Shown here one piece after another: positions 7,427-15,674 of a stretch of 37,726 nt of DNA. The notes below the pieces were generated by a model. It was not told where the DNA came from. It was given only the letters and a program-made list of their open reading frames with translations, and searched no databases. The translations under genes and the position numbers were made by a program. Every line of letters starts with the position of its first letter. The first letter of the stretch is position 1. This DNA comes from Candidatus Omnitrophota bacterium (lineage in GTDB: Bacteria > Omnitrophota > JACPQZ01): contig JACPQZ010000030.1 in NCBI GenBank assembly GCA_016190205.1, positions 1-37,726 on the forward strand, written 5' to 3'.

Positions 7427-10426
7427 TTACGCCTTGATGATAAGTTTGGCGTTGCCGATCCTGATGTGATGGAGCTTGAGCCGCTCCTGCTCGATCGAGG
7501 GAGGGGGAAGCGCCTCTACCGCTTCGCCGATCAAGGCCAGGAAGTAAGCGCGGATGTTAATATCCTTGATGTCCCGAACATCCTCAACCTTGATGAGTTC
7601 GTTCAAGAGCTCTATATCGCTCACGACGCTATATGGATTCAGGAGATAAAATTCGAGGCCGAACGCCTGGTGGCGCGTGCCCAGCTCGAAGTCCCTAAAG
7701 CGGGAGGACTGGATTTCAGCCGGAGTGAGTATGAAAACGGCCGTGGTCCCTTCGAGGGCTTTGACGATTCCCGTTTCATCCTCCGAATCCCATTCGACGA
7801 TGGCGCCCTGCGGCACCTCGGTACGTATTTCGGTGAAAAGGGCGCGCTGTTCGCCCACCAACGACTCATGGCTATAAACGATGCGCGCGCTGGAAGGCAC
7901 GAGGGGCTTGATCACAACACCCCTGGCCCCTTCCAGAGTCTCCAACGCGCGCGCCGCGAATAACCTGTCTAAGATGCGGGAGCGCGTATCTTGAACCACG
8001 CGGGCGAGCGCCTCAACAGCACGCCCCAGTTTCGTTCGCAGGACTGTGGCTGGGACACCAGGAATAGAAAGCCCCGTTGTAGTTTGTCCCTGCCCTGCGT
8101 CAGTCGGCGCGACGCCGAACCCTTTAAGTATGTCTTCAGCGATCCGCGCGTTTTGCGGCCGGTCTTCAAGTTCAAGCCTTACCACAGCTTCAATCGCCTC
8201 CCTCTCCTCGGCCGGTTGGGCGGAAAGATCCACTTCCTTGAGTTGATTAAGGGACGCTTCTCTCACTTCAGGCTCCGGGTGGAAAGCGAACGCTCGGGCA
8301 AGCTGTACCTTCTGCGGCGTCTCGGCGTTGGGGCCCAATCCTTCCAAAACGGCGAGCGCTGTTCGGGGAGGAACCGTCTCCGGCCCTGTCACGAGCGCCG
8401 TGATTTGGGCACCCACCTCACCCTCAAGCGCGCGGGCTTCCTCAAGCTTTCCAGATTGTGCAAGCGTTCCAAGCTCACGCGCCAGCTCCTCCGCAGCCCT
8501 TAAGTTTAGAGTGCGTGGAGCCCCGGAGTCAGCCAAAAATTCCCGTGCGAGTTCCACCCTTCCCTGCCCTGTGGTCAATACGGTTTCAAACGCGATGAGC
8601 CGGAGCGGCTCCGGAACTTCGGGACTGCGCAGGATGCGATCAAGAGTCCGCCGTGCGCCTTCCGTAACTCTCTCCTGCGGAGGCGCCAACCGTTCCACCT
8701 GCGCGCGCTCGGCTAAAGCAATCAAGGCCTCCTGAACAGCCTCTTCCTGCCCCGCTTCAAAAACCGCGACCATGCCGCGTACGAGTGTTTCCTCCGTTGC
8801 TAGGTCTATAACCGGTGATTCACGAACGGTCTCGACGACGGCACTCTGCGCCACTGCTTGCACCGCAGTGATCCTGGAAACTTGCCCCGGCGTGGCAAGG
8901 CTTACAAATGGGGACATCTGCAAAAATGCCGCCTGGGGTCCCAGGACTCGTTGAATCGCCTCACCCGCCGCATTCCCGAATTCCGGACTTTCCAAAATCT
9001 GTCTGGCCTCTGCCGCTTCTTCTTCTGCCCGCGCAACGAGACGAGCAAACTCTGCAGGCGAAGGCGCTTGCACGGTGACCACGCTTGTTGCGATCTGCGG
9101 ACCTCCCCTCGTTCCCAACGGCCCGCCCAGGAGCGCGAGCTCCTGTCCCGCGCGCCCGACCTCTTTCCCGAAACCAGTCAGGCGTAGACTGGGTTCAGCG
9201 GAAATCCCTGCCCGGCCTTCCTCGAATTCGACCAGCCCGCGCTGCTTAAGCCTTTCCGCGGCCTCCAAAACTACCCCTGACGGTTCTACAGGGCCCTCCA
9301 GCCCAAAGCCCATGCCGACCATCTGTGCCGTCACTTCACGCAAAGAAACCGGAGCCTCTGCTTCCCCCAGCACACCCAAAAGGGCGCTTTCCGTCTGGAG
9401 AGAAAAATTATTCCCGGAAGCTCGCGTCCCAGGACTCGTCCCAGCAGAACTTTGTGCAACGCCCTGCGAAGATTGCCCCAGCTCTCTGGCGCCCTCCTTT
9501 AGGGCAAGCAAATCCACGGTTCCGCCCAGACGGATACCTAAAGCGATGAGTTCGGAGTCAGACTCTGTGGTCGCTCTTTCGACCTTCTGAAAATCCTCCG
9601 GTGAGAGAACTATGAAAGGTTGCGCTTCCTGCGGTGCGGCCAAACCCACGGCGGCCGCGGGAAGTCCCTGTCCGGGAATAGGCTCCTGGCCCCTGACAAA
9701 ACGCTCGATAATTCCGGGTGTTCGTAATGTGGGCTCGATACGCTCATAGGAAACCTCCCCAACCCGCCCGACTCCAACGGGGTAAATGACTTCGATGGGC
9801 TTCTCGCCTGCCAATCTCCTTGCCTCATTTACCGCCGAAAGGGCTTCGCCCTCACTTAAGCCCTCAAACGCCTCCACCACCTCCTGTTGAGTTACGCCCG
9901 TCTCATCGGCCAAAGCATCCAAAGAGACCACAGGCTGGCGCATATTTACAAATATGCGGGTAAGGAGCGGGGAGATCATCGCGGGCGTTCCCTCCGCCTG
10001 CCCGGGAGGTACCACGGGGAAAAGCCCCGGTCTCGCGGGACCTTCTCCGCCCGGAGGAGCAGGCAGGACCGTGCGCGTTACTTTAATCCCCTGCCCGGCC
10101 TGGCGGCTTGCTTCCGCAAGGCGTGCAGCCAGGGTATCCCGGATCTCGGCCAGTTCCCGGCCCCTCGGGTCAAGCTCTTCATCCAGGCTGATCTCAAGTT
10201 TTGCCAGTTCATTTTCTACCAGACGGAGACCATCCCCAAAGGCCTGCGCCGCCTCGACGTAGCGCCCCTTTTGGACCAAGACATCTCCCTCGGCCTGAAG
10301 AAAACGGGCCTGGGTGGCCACTTCCCCCGTCGCCGTCTCCGGCGCGATGGCCTGGGCATAATCCGCGTTCATCACGCTGAAGGTTATGAGACAAGGCAAA
10401 CATAAAATCTTCCAAAGTGCTTTCAT
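7427..10426 (-). CDS. Exported helical-repeat protein (TPR/HEAT-like) of unknown function
   Basis: About 999 residues. I chose the ATG at 10426: AAGGAG lies 8 nt upstream, whereas the alternative TTG at 10432 is only 2 nt from it. The ATG also overlaps the previous stop as ATGA. A signal peptide (first about 28 residues, ending AQAIA) is followed by a TPR-like helical stretch (about 40-110) containing FGDGL, a proline-rich linker, a helix-turn-helix-like segment (about 167-190, SLDALADETGVTQQEVVEAF), a winged-helix-like segment (about 346-425), a long HEAT-like alpha-repeat region (about 455-775) and a mixed alpha/beta end (about 830-1001). No catalytic motif was recognised. The HTH resemblance may be coincidental, since the protein looks exported. 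It lies between the 65-residue membrane protein and the giant gene in one operon. Confidence 0.8.
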   Translation of the reverse strand: MKALWKILCLPCLITFSVMNADYAQAIAPETATGEVATQARFLQAEGDVLVQKGRYVEAAQAFGDGLRLVENELAKLEISLDEELDPRGRELAEIRDTLAARLAEASRQAGQGIKVTRTVLPAPPGGEGPARPGLFPVVPPGQAEGTPAMISPLLTRIFVNMRQPVVSLDALADETGVTQQEVVEAFEGLSEGEALSAVNEARRLAGEKPIEVIYPVGVGRVGEVSYERIEPTLRTPGIIERFVRGQEPIPGQGLPAAAVGLAAPQEAQPFIVLSPEDFQKVERATTESDSELIALGIRLGGTVDLLALKEGARELGQSSQGVAQSSAGTSPGTRASGNNFSLQTESALLGVLGEAEAPVSLREVTAQMVGMGFGLEGPVEPSGVVLEAAERLKQRGLVEFEEGRAGISAEPSLRLTGFGKEVGRAGQELALLGGPLGTRGGPQIATSVVTVQAPSPAEFARLVARAEEEAAEARQILESPEFGNAAGEAIQRVLGPQAAFLQMSPFVSLATPGQVSRITAVQAVAQSAVVETVRESPVIDLATEETLVRGMVAVFEAGQEEAVQEALIALAERAQVERLAPPQERVTEGARRTLDRILRSPEVPEPLRLIAFETVLTTGQGRVELAREFLADSGAPRTLNLRAAEELARELGTLAQSGKLEEARALEGEVGAQITALVTGPETVPPRTALAVLEGLGPNAETPQKVQLARAFAFHPEPEVREASLNQLKEVDLSAQPAEEREAIEAVVRLELEDRPQNARIAEDILKGFGVAPTDAGQGQTTTGLSIPGVPATVLRTKLGRAVEALARVVQDTRSRILDRLFAARALETLEGARGVVIKPLVPSSARIVYSHESLVGEQRALFTEIRTEVPQGAIVEWDSEDETGIVKALEGTTAVFILTPAEIQSSRFRDFELGTRHQAFGLEFYLLNPYSVVSDIELLNELIKVEDVRDIKDINIRAYFLALIGEAVEALPPPSIEQERLKLHHIRIGNAKLIIKA

Positions 10427-10620
10427 TTCCAAATCTCCTTAAATGCCGCCAGGACAAGAAACGACAGCGCGTATATTCCGACCACAATAATGGGGCGTCC
10501 CATCACGAGGCTCATGACGATCAAGTTGACAGCGGCCGCATGGGAAGGGTGGCTCAAGAGGCCTGGTCTAAGTCCAGTGTAGTCCTGGGCGGTGCGCCGG
10601 TACCAGGGTTTAGATGTCAT
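10423..10620 (-). CDS. Small membrane protein, 65 residues, unknown function
   Basis: The start codon overlaps the previous gene's TGA (ATGA at 10620-10617) and its own TGA overlaps the next start (ATGA at 10426-10423). Translational coupling on both sides supports a real gene. The N-terminal half is polar with several Arg and His; residues about 30-60 are hydrophobic (VNLIVMSLVMGRPIIVVGIY onward), giving one long or two short membrane segments, and the end is KEIWK. No family recognised. The position suggests a membrane partner of the exported proteins on either side. Confidence 0.7.
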   Translation of the reverse strand: MTSKPWYRRTAQDYTGLRPGLLSHPSHAAAVNLIVMSLVMGRPIIVVGIYALSFLVLAAFKEIWK

Positions 10621-11873
10621 GGCATTTCTCCATAAAGCGGCGTGACGTCTCCCTCATGTTCGCCGATCGAAAATATAAGCCAAAGACCCGGGCTGGGTTG
10701 TTCACCGGTCCCGAGGCCAACGTTGGAGCCCTGTTCCAGGGCGTATTGGTAACCCCCGTCCCCGTCGTTATCCCTGCCCACCGTAGAAGGGTCATCGCTC
10801 TTCAACAAATTCCCGCGCAAGTCCTCCACCATCTTTTTGAAAAGCTCGCTCGCGCGCAGCGTTGACTTCTCACTGGGAACGGGATTTGAATCCCACCTCT
10901 CCCGAAGCCTGACCGAGAGCCGGTCAAAGCTCAAAGAGGCCTGGGCCGCTCCTTCCCACCAAAGGCTTCCATCCCCATCTTCAAACTCTGTTCCCAAATA
11001 ACTCTCCTGCCTGCGCCCTTCACGAATCCAGATCCGGTTTAAGAGCCTCTTAACAACAACCGCTCCCGCTGACCAGGCCTCAAGATCAAGACCCCGGTCG
11101 AGCAAAAAAAGAATTCCGCCCGTCTGCGCATCCAGAGACAGCACCGAATCCCCTTCGCCGCGGTTGAAATACCGCTTCTCGGGATTCCAGCCCCTCGTGA
11201 TGAGCCAGTCCGCGCACCCCTCCGATACTTCGTGGTACGCCGCAACCGGATCAACGGCAAAGAGCTCCTTAAAAGCAAAATAGGCGATGACATTATGCTC
11301 CGTGGCCGTCCAGGGCCGGTCGGTGCCATTGGAATTCAGGCCGCCTCGTATGCCGCCATCTGCTGCATCCAGCCGCCTTTCATCCATAAGCCAGCGGGCC
11401 GCCGACCGGGCGAGAGCAAGATAATGCGTCTCTCCGGTTGCGCGCATGAACCGGGCCAGCGTATAAAGTGCCCATGCCTGATTCCCGCTTGAGACGGCCA
11501 CCTGCGGCAGGCTCGCGCCATCCGCACCAACCTTATCTAACCAATAGGACGCGAGTCCGTCCGTTACCGCGTGGTCCTCCAAAAAAGCCAAAATTTTTCT
11601 GGCATCCCCGAGCGCCACTGTGTCACCCGACTCCGCCGCCTGCAGGAAGGAAAGAACGGCCAGACAGTTATCGTACACATAACCTTCCTGACTGGCCTCG
11701 GAAACCCTAACCCACCCGCTGGAAGATTGAACCTCCTGCCGGACCCAGCGCAAGGCATCCGTGCGCGTCGCATCTGGGAAGGCATAGCATATATGTGTCA
11801 GGGAAAAAAAGAGAGCGATGAGGAGTGGTGACACATGCAGCCTCCAACCACCGCTTTGTGTCCCTTTTGCCAT
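10617..11873 (-). CDS. Exported six-hairpin ((alpha/alpha)6) glycosidase-like protein
   Basis: 418 residues with a signal peptide (about 1-31, hydrophobic core LLIALFFSL, ending CYAFP). The rest shows repeated helical hairpins with aromatic and acidic motifs typical of (alpha/alpha)6-toroid carbohydrate enzymes: YVYDNCLAVLSFL (about 65), GNQAWALYTLARF (about 130), TEHNVIAYFAF (about 191), DGSLWWEGAAQASLSF (about 301). I cannot place it in a numbered GH family, and an enzyme is likely but not certain. It is the first gene of a four-gene operon with a sigma70-type promoter immediately upstream. The ATG starts only 9 nt after the -10 element and has no Shine-Dalgarno sequence, so its mRNA leader would be about 0-3 nt. 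Confidence 0.75.
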   Translation of the reverse strand: MAKGTQSGGWRLHVSPLLIALFFSLTHICYAFPDATRTDALRWVRQEVQSSSGWVRVSEASQEGYVYDNCLAVLSFLQAAESGDTVALGDARKILAFLEDHAVTDGLASYWLDKVGADGASLPQVAVSSGNQAWALYTLARFMRATGETHYLALARSAARWLMDERRLDAADGGIRGGLNSNGTDRPWTATEHNVIAYFAFKELFAVDPVAAYHEVSEGCADWLITRGWNPEKRYFNRGEGDSVLSLDAQTGGILFLLDRGLDLEAWSAGAVVVKRLLNRIWIREGRRQESYLGTEFEDGDGSLWWEGAAQASLSFDRLSVRLRERWDSNPVPSEKSTLRASELFKKMVEDLRGNLLKSDDPSTVGRDNDGDGGYQYALEQGSNVGLGTGEQPSPGLWLIFSIGEHEGDVTPLYGEMP

Positions 11874-11882
11874 AGTGTGTTC

Positions 11883-11911
11883 AGTTTAGCACACAAGAAA
11901 TTGCTTGTCAA
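11883..11911 (-). promoter_or_regulatory. Sigma70-type promoter of the four-gene exported-protein operon
   Basis: On the minus strand TTGACA (11911-11906) is followed by a 17-nt spacer and TAAACT (11888-11883). The start codon at 11873 is 9 nt past the -10, so transcription would begin at or within about 3 nt of the ATG. No ribosome binding site precedes the ATG. Confidence 0.7.
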
Positions 11912-11937
11912 GTATTTGTATAATATATTAATACTTG
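11909..11937. promoter_or_regulatory. Inverted repeat overlapping the -35 box, candidate operator
   Basis: CAAGTATT (11909-11916) and AATACTTG (11930-11937) form a perfect 8-bp dyad with a 13-nt AT-rich spacer; arm centres are 21 bp apart, about two helical turns. The left arm overlaps the -35 hexamer. A second, weaker dyad TAACAT/ATGTTA (11938-11943 and 11957-11962), also with a 13-nt spacer, lies next to it and overlaps the trpF stop. Together they suggest a regulator site. AT-rich DNA can produce such dyads by chance. Confidence 0.4.
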
Positions 11938-11959
11938 TAACATACTGTGTCTAAACATG

Positions 11960-12592
11960 TTATGTACTATACGACTGTCTGAACAGGTCATGAAGGAGTT
12001 CTGCGGACTTTATCCCGGGGGCGGTTTCAACACCGCTTGAAACGTCAACAGCATAGGGTTTCACTTCTTGGATACAGCTTATGAGATTTTCCGAGCTAAG
12101 TCCGCCCGAGACAATCACGGGCCTACCCGTTTTTTCTATAGCCTGCTTCGCCCAGCTCCAGTCGAAGACGAGTCCCGTTCCACCCCGCTTATCCTGTGTA
12201 AAAGAATCCAGCAGGAAAAAATCGCAAACTTCCTCATATTCGGGCAGGACATCCAGGTCCTGGGGTCCCTGCATGCGAAAGGCCTTGATCATCCGCAGAC
12301 GCTTTTCGCGGATTTTAAGACAGAGAGAGGGGCTTTCGTCGCCGTGGAGCTGTACCGCATCCAATGAAGCAGCCGAAGAACATCGAAGGACTTCTTCCGG
12401 GGTCGGGTTTACAAAAACCCCGACTTTGAGGACATGCGGGTCGAGGCCTCGTAAGATCTTTCTTGCCTCATCTTTTCCCACGTTCCTCGGGCTCTCCTCG
12501 TAAAACACGAGCCCGACGGCCCAGGCGCCGAGGCGTGCCGCAAGCCGGGCATCCTCGGCGCGCGTGATGCCGCAAATCTTAATGCGGACCAT
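11960..12592 (-). CDS. trpF: Phosphoribosylanthranilate isomerase
   Basis: Converts phosphoribosylanthranilate to CdRP in tryptophan synthesis. The start MVRIKICGIT at 12592 matches the conserved TrpF N-terminus (KICG with the catalytic Cys), giving 210 residues; the frame stays open further upstream into trpC, but that part is not TrpF-like. Family motifs include VGVFVN, VQLHGDE, the conserved Asp region FFLLDS, GGTG and the phosphate-binding SGGLSSEN. The start overlaps the trpC stop by 14 nt, so the two genes are coupled. It is the last trp gene here: trpB and trpA, which often follow, are absent and an unrelated promoter comes next. Confidence 0.95.
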   Translation of the reverse strand: MVRIKICGITRAEDARLAARLGAWAVGLVFYEESPRNVGKDEARKILRGLDPHVLKVGVFVNPTPEEVLRCSSAASLDAVQLHGDESPSLCLKIREKRLRMIKAFRMQGPQDLDVLPEYEEVCDFFLLDSFTQDKRGGTGLVFDWSWAKQAIEKTGRPVIVSGGLSSENLISCIQEVKPYAVDVSSGVETAPGIKSAELLHDLFRQSYST

Positions 12593-13364
12593 GCACGATT
12601 TCACGCACGCGGCCGCGCAGGTCCAGGGCCTCCATAAAGGCCTCACCGATCAAAACGCCGTGCGCGCCCAGGGATTTAAGCCTTAAGATCTGCGCGTGGG
12701 TCCTGATCCCGCTTTCGCACACCACCCAAACCCCCTTGGGAACATGAGGGATAAGCCGCTCACACGTGCTCGTGTCCACCTCCATGGTGGAAAGGTCGCG
12801 ATTATTGATCCCAACAATCTTCGCGCCCGCCTGGACCGCCCGCTCGAGCTCCTCCTCGTTGTGCACCTCGACCAGGGCCTCCATCCCCAGCTCATGGACC
12901 AGATTCACATACTTCCCCAGTTCGCTCCCCTCTAAGACGCGCACAATGAGGAGCACGGAGTCCGCGCCGGAGGCAGCCGACTCATACACCTGATAGAGGT
13001 CGATCAAGAAATCCTTACGCAGGACCGGAATCCGAACCGCCTGCCGTACTTGGTTTAAGACGGCCAGGCTCCCTCCGAAAAAGGGGGCATCCGTCAAGAC
13101 GCTTACGGCGCTGGCCCCTTCATCCTGGTAGATCTGGGCGGCGGCGAGCGGATTGAAATCCCTGGCGATGAGACCTCTCGAGGGAGAGGCGCGTTTGATC
13201 TCGGCTATGAGCGCTATTCCGCCCACCGGGTTTTTGAGAGCCTGTTCCAGCGATCGAACCCTGCGGCCGGGCTCGATCCTGCGCGCCATCTCTTCCTCAG
13301 GGCATTTGGCCCGCGCCTCCTCCACCTCTTTCCGCTTCGACGTGATAATCTTTTCAAGGATCAT
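12579..13364 (-). CDS. trpC: Indole-3-glycerol phosphate synthase
   Basis: Closes the indole ring from CdRP, the step after TrpF. The 261-residue TIM barrel starts at MILEKIITSKRKEVEEA, the usual beginning of the family; the open frame continues upstream to 13658, but that Arg/Gly-rich sequence is only the other frame of the neighbouring gene. Visible motifs: IALIAEIKRASPSRG, FFGGSLAVL, LRKDFLIDLYQVYESAASGAD, EVHNEEEL, IVGINNRDL, CESGI and GVLIGEAFM, so the catalytic Lys and Glu residues are present. It is separated by 16 nt from the preceding four-helix-bundle gene and overlaps trpF. Confidence 0.95.
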   Translation of the reverse strand: MILEKIITSKRKEVEEARAKCPEEEMARRIEPGRRVRSLEQALKNPVGGIALIAEIKRASPSRGLIARDFNPLAAAQIYQDEGASAVSVLTDAPFFGGSLAVLNQVRQAVRIPVLRKDFLIDLYQVYESAASGADSVLLIVRVLEGSELGKYVNLVHELGMEALVEVHNEEELERAVQAGAKIVGINNRDLSTMEVDTSTCERLIPHVPKGVWVVCESGIRTHAQILRLKSLGAHGVLIGEAFMEALDLRGRVREIVHGPH

Positions 13365-13380
13365 ATGCGCGTCAAGCCGA

Positions 13381-13938
13381 TTAAGGTTGCGATCCCCCGC
13401 TGCCCTCGCCGTGCGCGGCCTCGGTCTGGGACCAATCCCCCCCCCTCGGCTCCTCGCTCCTCGGCTCCTCGCTCCTCTGCTCCTCCCGAGGCTGGGACGG
13501 TCTATCTCCCCCGCCCTGATGCGGTCCATGGGGCGGTCGGTTACGGCGTCCCCTCCACCGGTGCATAGGCCGCTCATGGCGCCCGGAAAGAAAATGCCTC
13601 TGCGAATCGATGACCTTGCGCGTCTTCTGGATGTGATCGTAAAGCCCCATAAAGTCATTCTTGCCGATCAACTTAAGATCCAGTGCCGCGTACAGAGACG
13701 TCTGGACCTCGGAAACGGAACGCAGCGCATACTTGAGCGTTCGGATAAATTCCGAATCCGAGCCCGTCACAAATCCTTCGCTTATGGCGTTCATGACATC
13801 CAGCGCCGCGCCGGTCACGTGTCCGCGCAATTGCGTTTCCTTCCGGAACGCGCGGCCTTGACTTTTCTTAAAAACCATATTCACCAAGACCCGGGCTTCT
13901 CTCCAGCAATCCAGGTCTTCTACTCTTTGTGCCTTCAT
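13381..13938 (-). CDS. Four-helix-bundle (23S rRNA intervening-sequence type) protein inside the trp operon
   Basis: Residues 1-118 resemble the S23/IVS four-helix-bundle family (typically about 110-130 residues): an N-terminal VEDLDCWREARVLVNMVF helix, then AISEGFVTGSDSEFIRTLKY, then a helix with ALRSVSEVQTSLYAA. The start overlaps the trpD stop (ATGA at 13938-13935), so it is translated as part of the trp operon. The C-terminal about 65 residues are atypical and low-complexity (Arg, Gly, Pro, Glu), encoded partly by a GCTCCTC heptamer tract. The family's function is unclear; members occur inside rRNA intervening sequences and as free-standing genes. No link to tryptophan synthesis is known to me, so this looks like an insertion between trpD and trpC that kept the coupling. 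Confidence 0.75.
   Translation of the reverse strand: MKAQRVEDLDCWREARVLVNMVFKKSQGRAFRKETQLRGHVTGAALDVMNAISEGFVTGSDSEFIRTLKYALRSVSEVQTSLYAALDLKLIGKNDFMGLYDHIQKTRKVIDSQRHFLSGRHERPMHRWRGRRNRPPHGPHQGGGDRPSQPREEQRSEEPRSEEPRGGDWSQTEAAHGEGSGGSQP
13449..13485. repeat. GCTCCTC heptamer tract in the four-helix-bundle gene
   Basis: Five copies of GCTCCTC at 13449, 13456, 13464, 13471 and 13479, with single extra bases between some. In the minus-strand gene they encode the REEQRSEEPRSEEPR region. Loss or gain of one 7-bp unit would shift the reading frame. Confidence 0.8.
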
Positions 13939-14954
13939 CGTCTTCCTCCCATGCTCTCTTGTTTCAAGAGCGTCAGTTTTTCGAGGGCGCGTCCCGAATC
14001 AATCGCCTCTTGAGCGGCGGAGACACCTTCCCGGATCGTCCGAACCCGGTCGCCGGCATAGAGGGCGCACCCTGCGTTGAGCACAACAATATCCCGGGGC
14101 GGCCCTTTGCGCCCCTTCAGGATTCCTAAGGCAATACGCGCATTGCGGTCACACGATCCCCCGGTCAGGGCACTCAAGGGGACCTGCCTCAACCCAGCGT
14201 CCCGGGGGGTGAGCGTAAACCTGCTGATCTTCCCCCCCGCGACCTCCGCTATCCGCGTTCGACCTGTCGTGGTCACCTCATCCAACCCGTCTTCGCCATG
14301 ACATACAATGGCATGGCGGGAACCCAAGGCAAGGAGGGCTTGCGCCACGAGCGGAACCAGCCGCTCTTCGTACACGCCCACCAGTTGATGCCTGGCCCCG
14401 AACGGATTGGTCAAAGGGCCCAAGAGATTAAAAAGCGTCCGCACGCCCAGCTCACGCCGGGGCGCAGCCGCATACTTCATCGCCGTATGAAAAAGAGGGG
14501 CGAACAAAAACCCCACGCCCACGCGCGTGACGCAGCGCTCTACCACCCGCGCAGGGGCCTCAATATTCACCCCCAGCGCCTTGAGGACGTCGGCGCTGCC
14601 GCAGCGGCTGGATACAGCCCGGTTGCCATGCTTGGCGATGCGCGCCCCCGCTCCTGCCGCAACGAGCGCGCTCACGGTCGAAATATTGAACGTGCGCGCG
14701 CCGTCGCCTCCCGTCCCGCAGGTGTCGACCAAATCCCGGCCATCCAGCCGCGGGGCGCGCACAAGCTCGCGCATGACGCGCGCGCAGCCCACAAGCTCCG
14801 AGACGGTCTCGCCCTTCATCTTGAGGGCTACGAGCCATCCCGCAATCTGCGCAGGGGTAGCCCGGCCCGTCATGATCTCGTCCATGACGGCCTTGGCCTC
14901 ACGCTCCGTCAAGTCCTTACCTTGCAACACGCGGCGAATGGCTTGGACTATCAT
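13935..14954 (-). CDS. trpD: Anthranilate phosphoribosyltransferase
   Basis: Transfers phosphoribose from PRPP to anthranilate, the second committed tryptophan step. 339 residues, normal length. The PRPP-binding [17 protein letters not shown] motif (about 77-93), the [21 protein letters not shown] stretch, NLLGPLTNP and a late HGEDGLDE motif are all intact. The start overlaps the trpG stop by 4 nt (ATGA at 14954-14951), and its own stop overlaps the four-helix-bundle gene in the same way. Confidence 0.97.
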   Translation of the reverse strand: MIVQAIRRVLQGKDLTEREAKAVMDEIMTGRATPAQIAGWLVALKMKGETVSELVGCARVMRELVRAPRLDGRDLVDTCGTGGDGARTFNISTVSALVAAGAGARIAKHGNRAVSSRCGSADVLKALGVNIEAPARVVERCVTRVGVGFLFAPLFHTAMKYAAAPRRELGVRTLFNLLGPLTNPFGARHQLVGVYEERLVPLVAQALLALGSRHAIVCHGEDGLDEVTTTGRTRIAEVAGGKISRFTLTPRDAGLRQVPLSALTGGSCDRNARIALGILKGRKGPPRDIVVLNAGCALYAGDRVRTIREGVSAAQEAIDSGRALEKLTLLKQESMGGRR

Positions 14955-15541
14955 CGGCAGTGCGTGAGAAAATTCTTTAAAAGGCGTTTGCCCGGCATGG
15001 TTAAGATGGACTCGGGGTGGAACTGAACACCCCAGACCGGGTGCGTCTTATGGGCCAGCGCCATGATCTCTCGCGCGGGCTCGCCGCCCACGAGATCACG
15101 CGTTTCGGCAATGACTTCCAGCGTGGGCGGGACGCTCCCGCGTTCCACAAGCAATGAATGATAGCGGGTGGCCTCAAAGGGATTCTCCACACCCTCAAAA
15201 AGCGGATGCCCCGAGTGATAAACCCAGGATGTCTTTCCATGCATGAGCCTGTTGGCCCGCACCACGCGGCCCCCGAACACGGCCCCGATACATTGATGCC
15301 CCAGACACACGCCCAGGATGGGGACCTTCCCCGCAAATTGAAGGATGACCTCATTGGAAATCCCCGCCTCACGGGGCGTGCACGGACCCGGGCTTATGAC
15401 GATCTGGCGCGGTTTCAAGCGCCGGATCTCGCCCACCGTGATCTTATCGTTACGATAGACGATCGGGTCCGTACCCAGCTCGCCCAGGTACTGGACCAGA
15501 TTATACGTGAATGAGTCGTAGTTATCGATAACAAGAATCAT
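14951..15541 (-). CDS. trpG: Anthranilate synthase glutamine amidotransferase subunit
   Basis: Supplies ammonia from glutamine to TrpE. 196 residues, with the class I amidotransferase triad visible: nucleophile Cys79 in LGVCLGHQ, and His175 and Glu177 in FHPES. The N-terminus [20 protein letters not shown] and the SPGPCTP oxyanion-region motif are typical. AGGA sits 7-8 nt upstream of the ATG, directly at the edge of a palindromic repeat element that separates this gene from trpE. It overlaps trpD by 4 nt. It may also serve as PabA, since no other copy is visible here. Confidence 0.97.
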   Translation of the reverse strand: MILVIDNYDSFTYNLVQYLGELGTDPIVYRNDKITVGEIRRLKPRQIVISPGPCTPREAGISNEVILQFAGKVPILGVCLGHQCIGAVFGGRVVRANRLMHGKTSWVYHSGHPLFEGVENPFEATRYHSLLVERGSVPPTLEVIAETRDLVGGEPAREIMALAHKTHPVWGVQFHPESILTMPGKRLLKNFLTHCR

Positions 15542-15552
15542 TTTTGTTTCCT

Positions 15553-15664
15553 CGTCATTGCGAGACCCGCGCCTCCGGCCCTTGCGGGCCGAAGGCCCGG
15601 AGGGAAGCGGGGCGAAGCAATCTCATGAGATTGCTTCGGTCGCCTTCGCGACCTCGCAATGACG
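15553..15664. repeat. Palindromic MITE-like repeat between trpE and trpG
   Basis: A 112-bp element bounded by perfect 12-bp inverted repeats CGTCATTGCGAG (15553-15564) and CTCGCAATGACG (15653-15664). Inside are a GC-rich hairpin region, a perfect 24-bp palindrome (15614-15637, half GAAGCAATCTCA) and a GGTCGC/GCGACC hairpin (15638-15653). CGTCATTGCGAG-ended elements with an internal GAAGCAATCTC motif are dispersed in many bacterial genomes. Here it splits the trpE-trpG pair and ends at the trpG ribosome binding site. Confidence 0.85.
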
Positions 15665-15674
15665 CGCCTATTGC

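Noticed and set aside
12593-12646. Upstream start of trpF
   Set aside because: The additional 18 residues overlap trpC and are absent from the family; MVRIKICG is the conserved start.
13365-13658. N-terminal extension of trpC by about 98 codons
   Set aside because: The extension is Arg/Gly-rich, overlaps the four-helix-bundle gene in another frame, and TrpC proteins begin at the MILEKI-type start.
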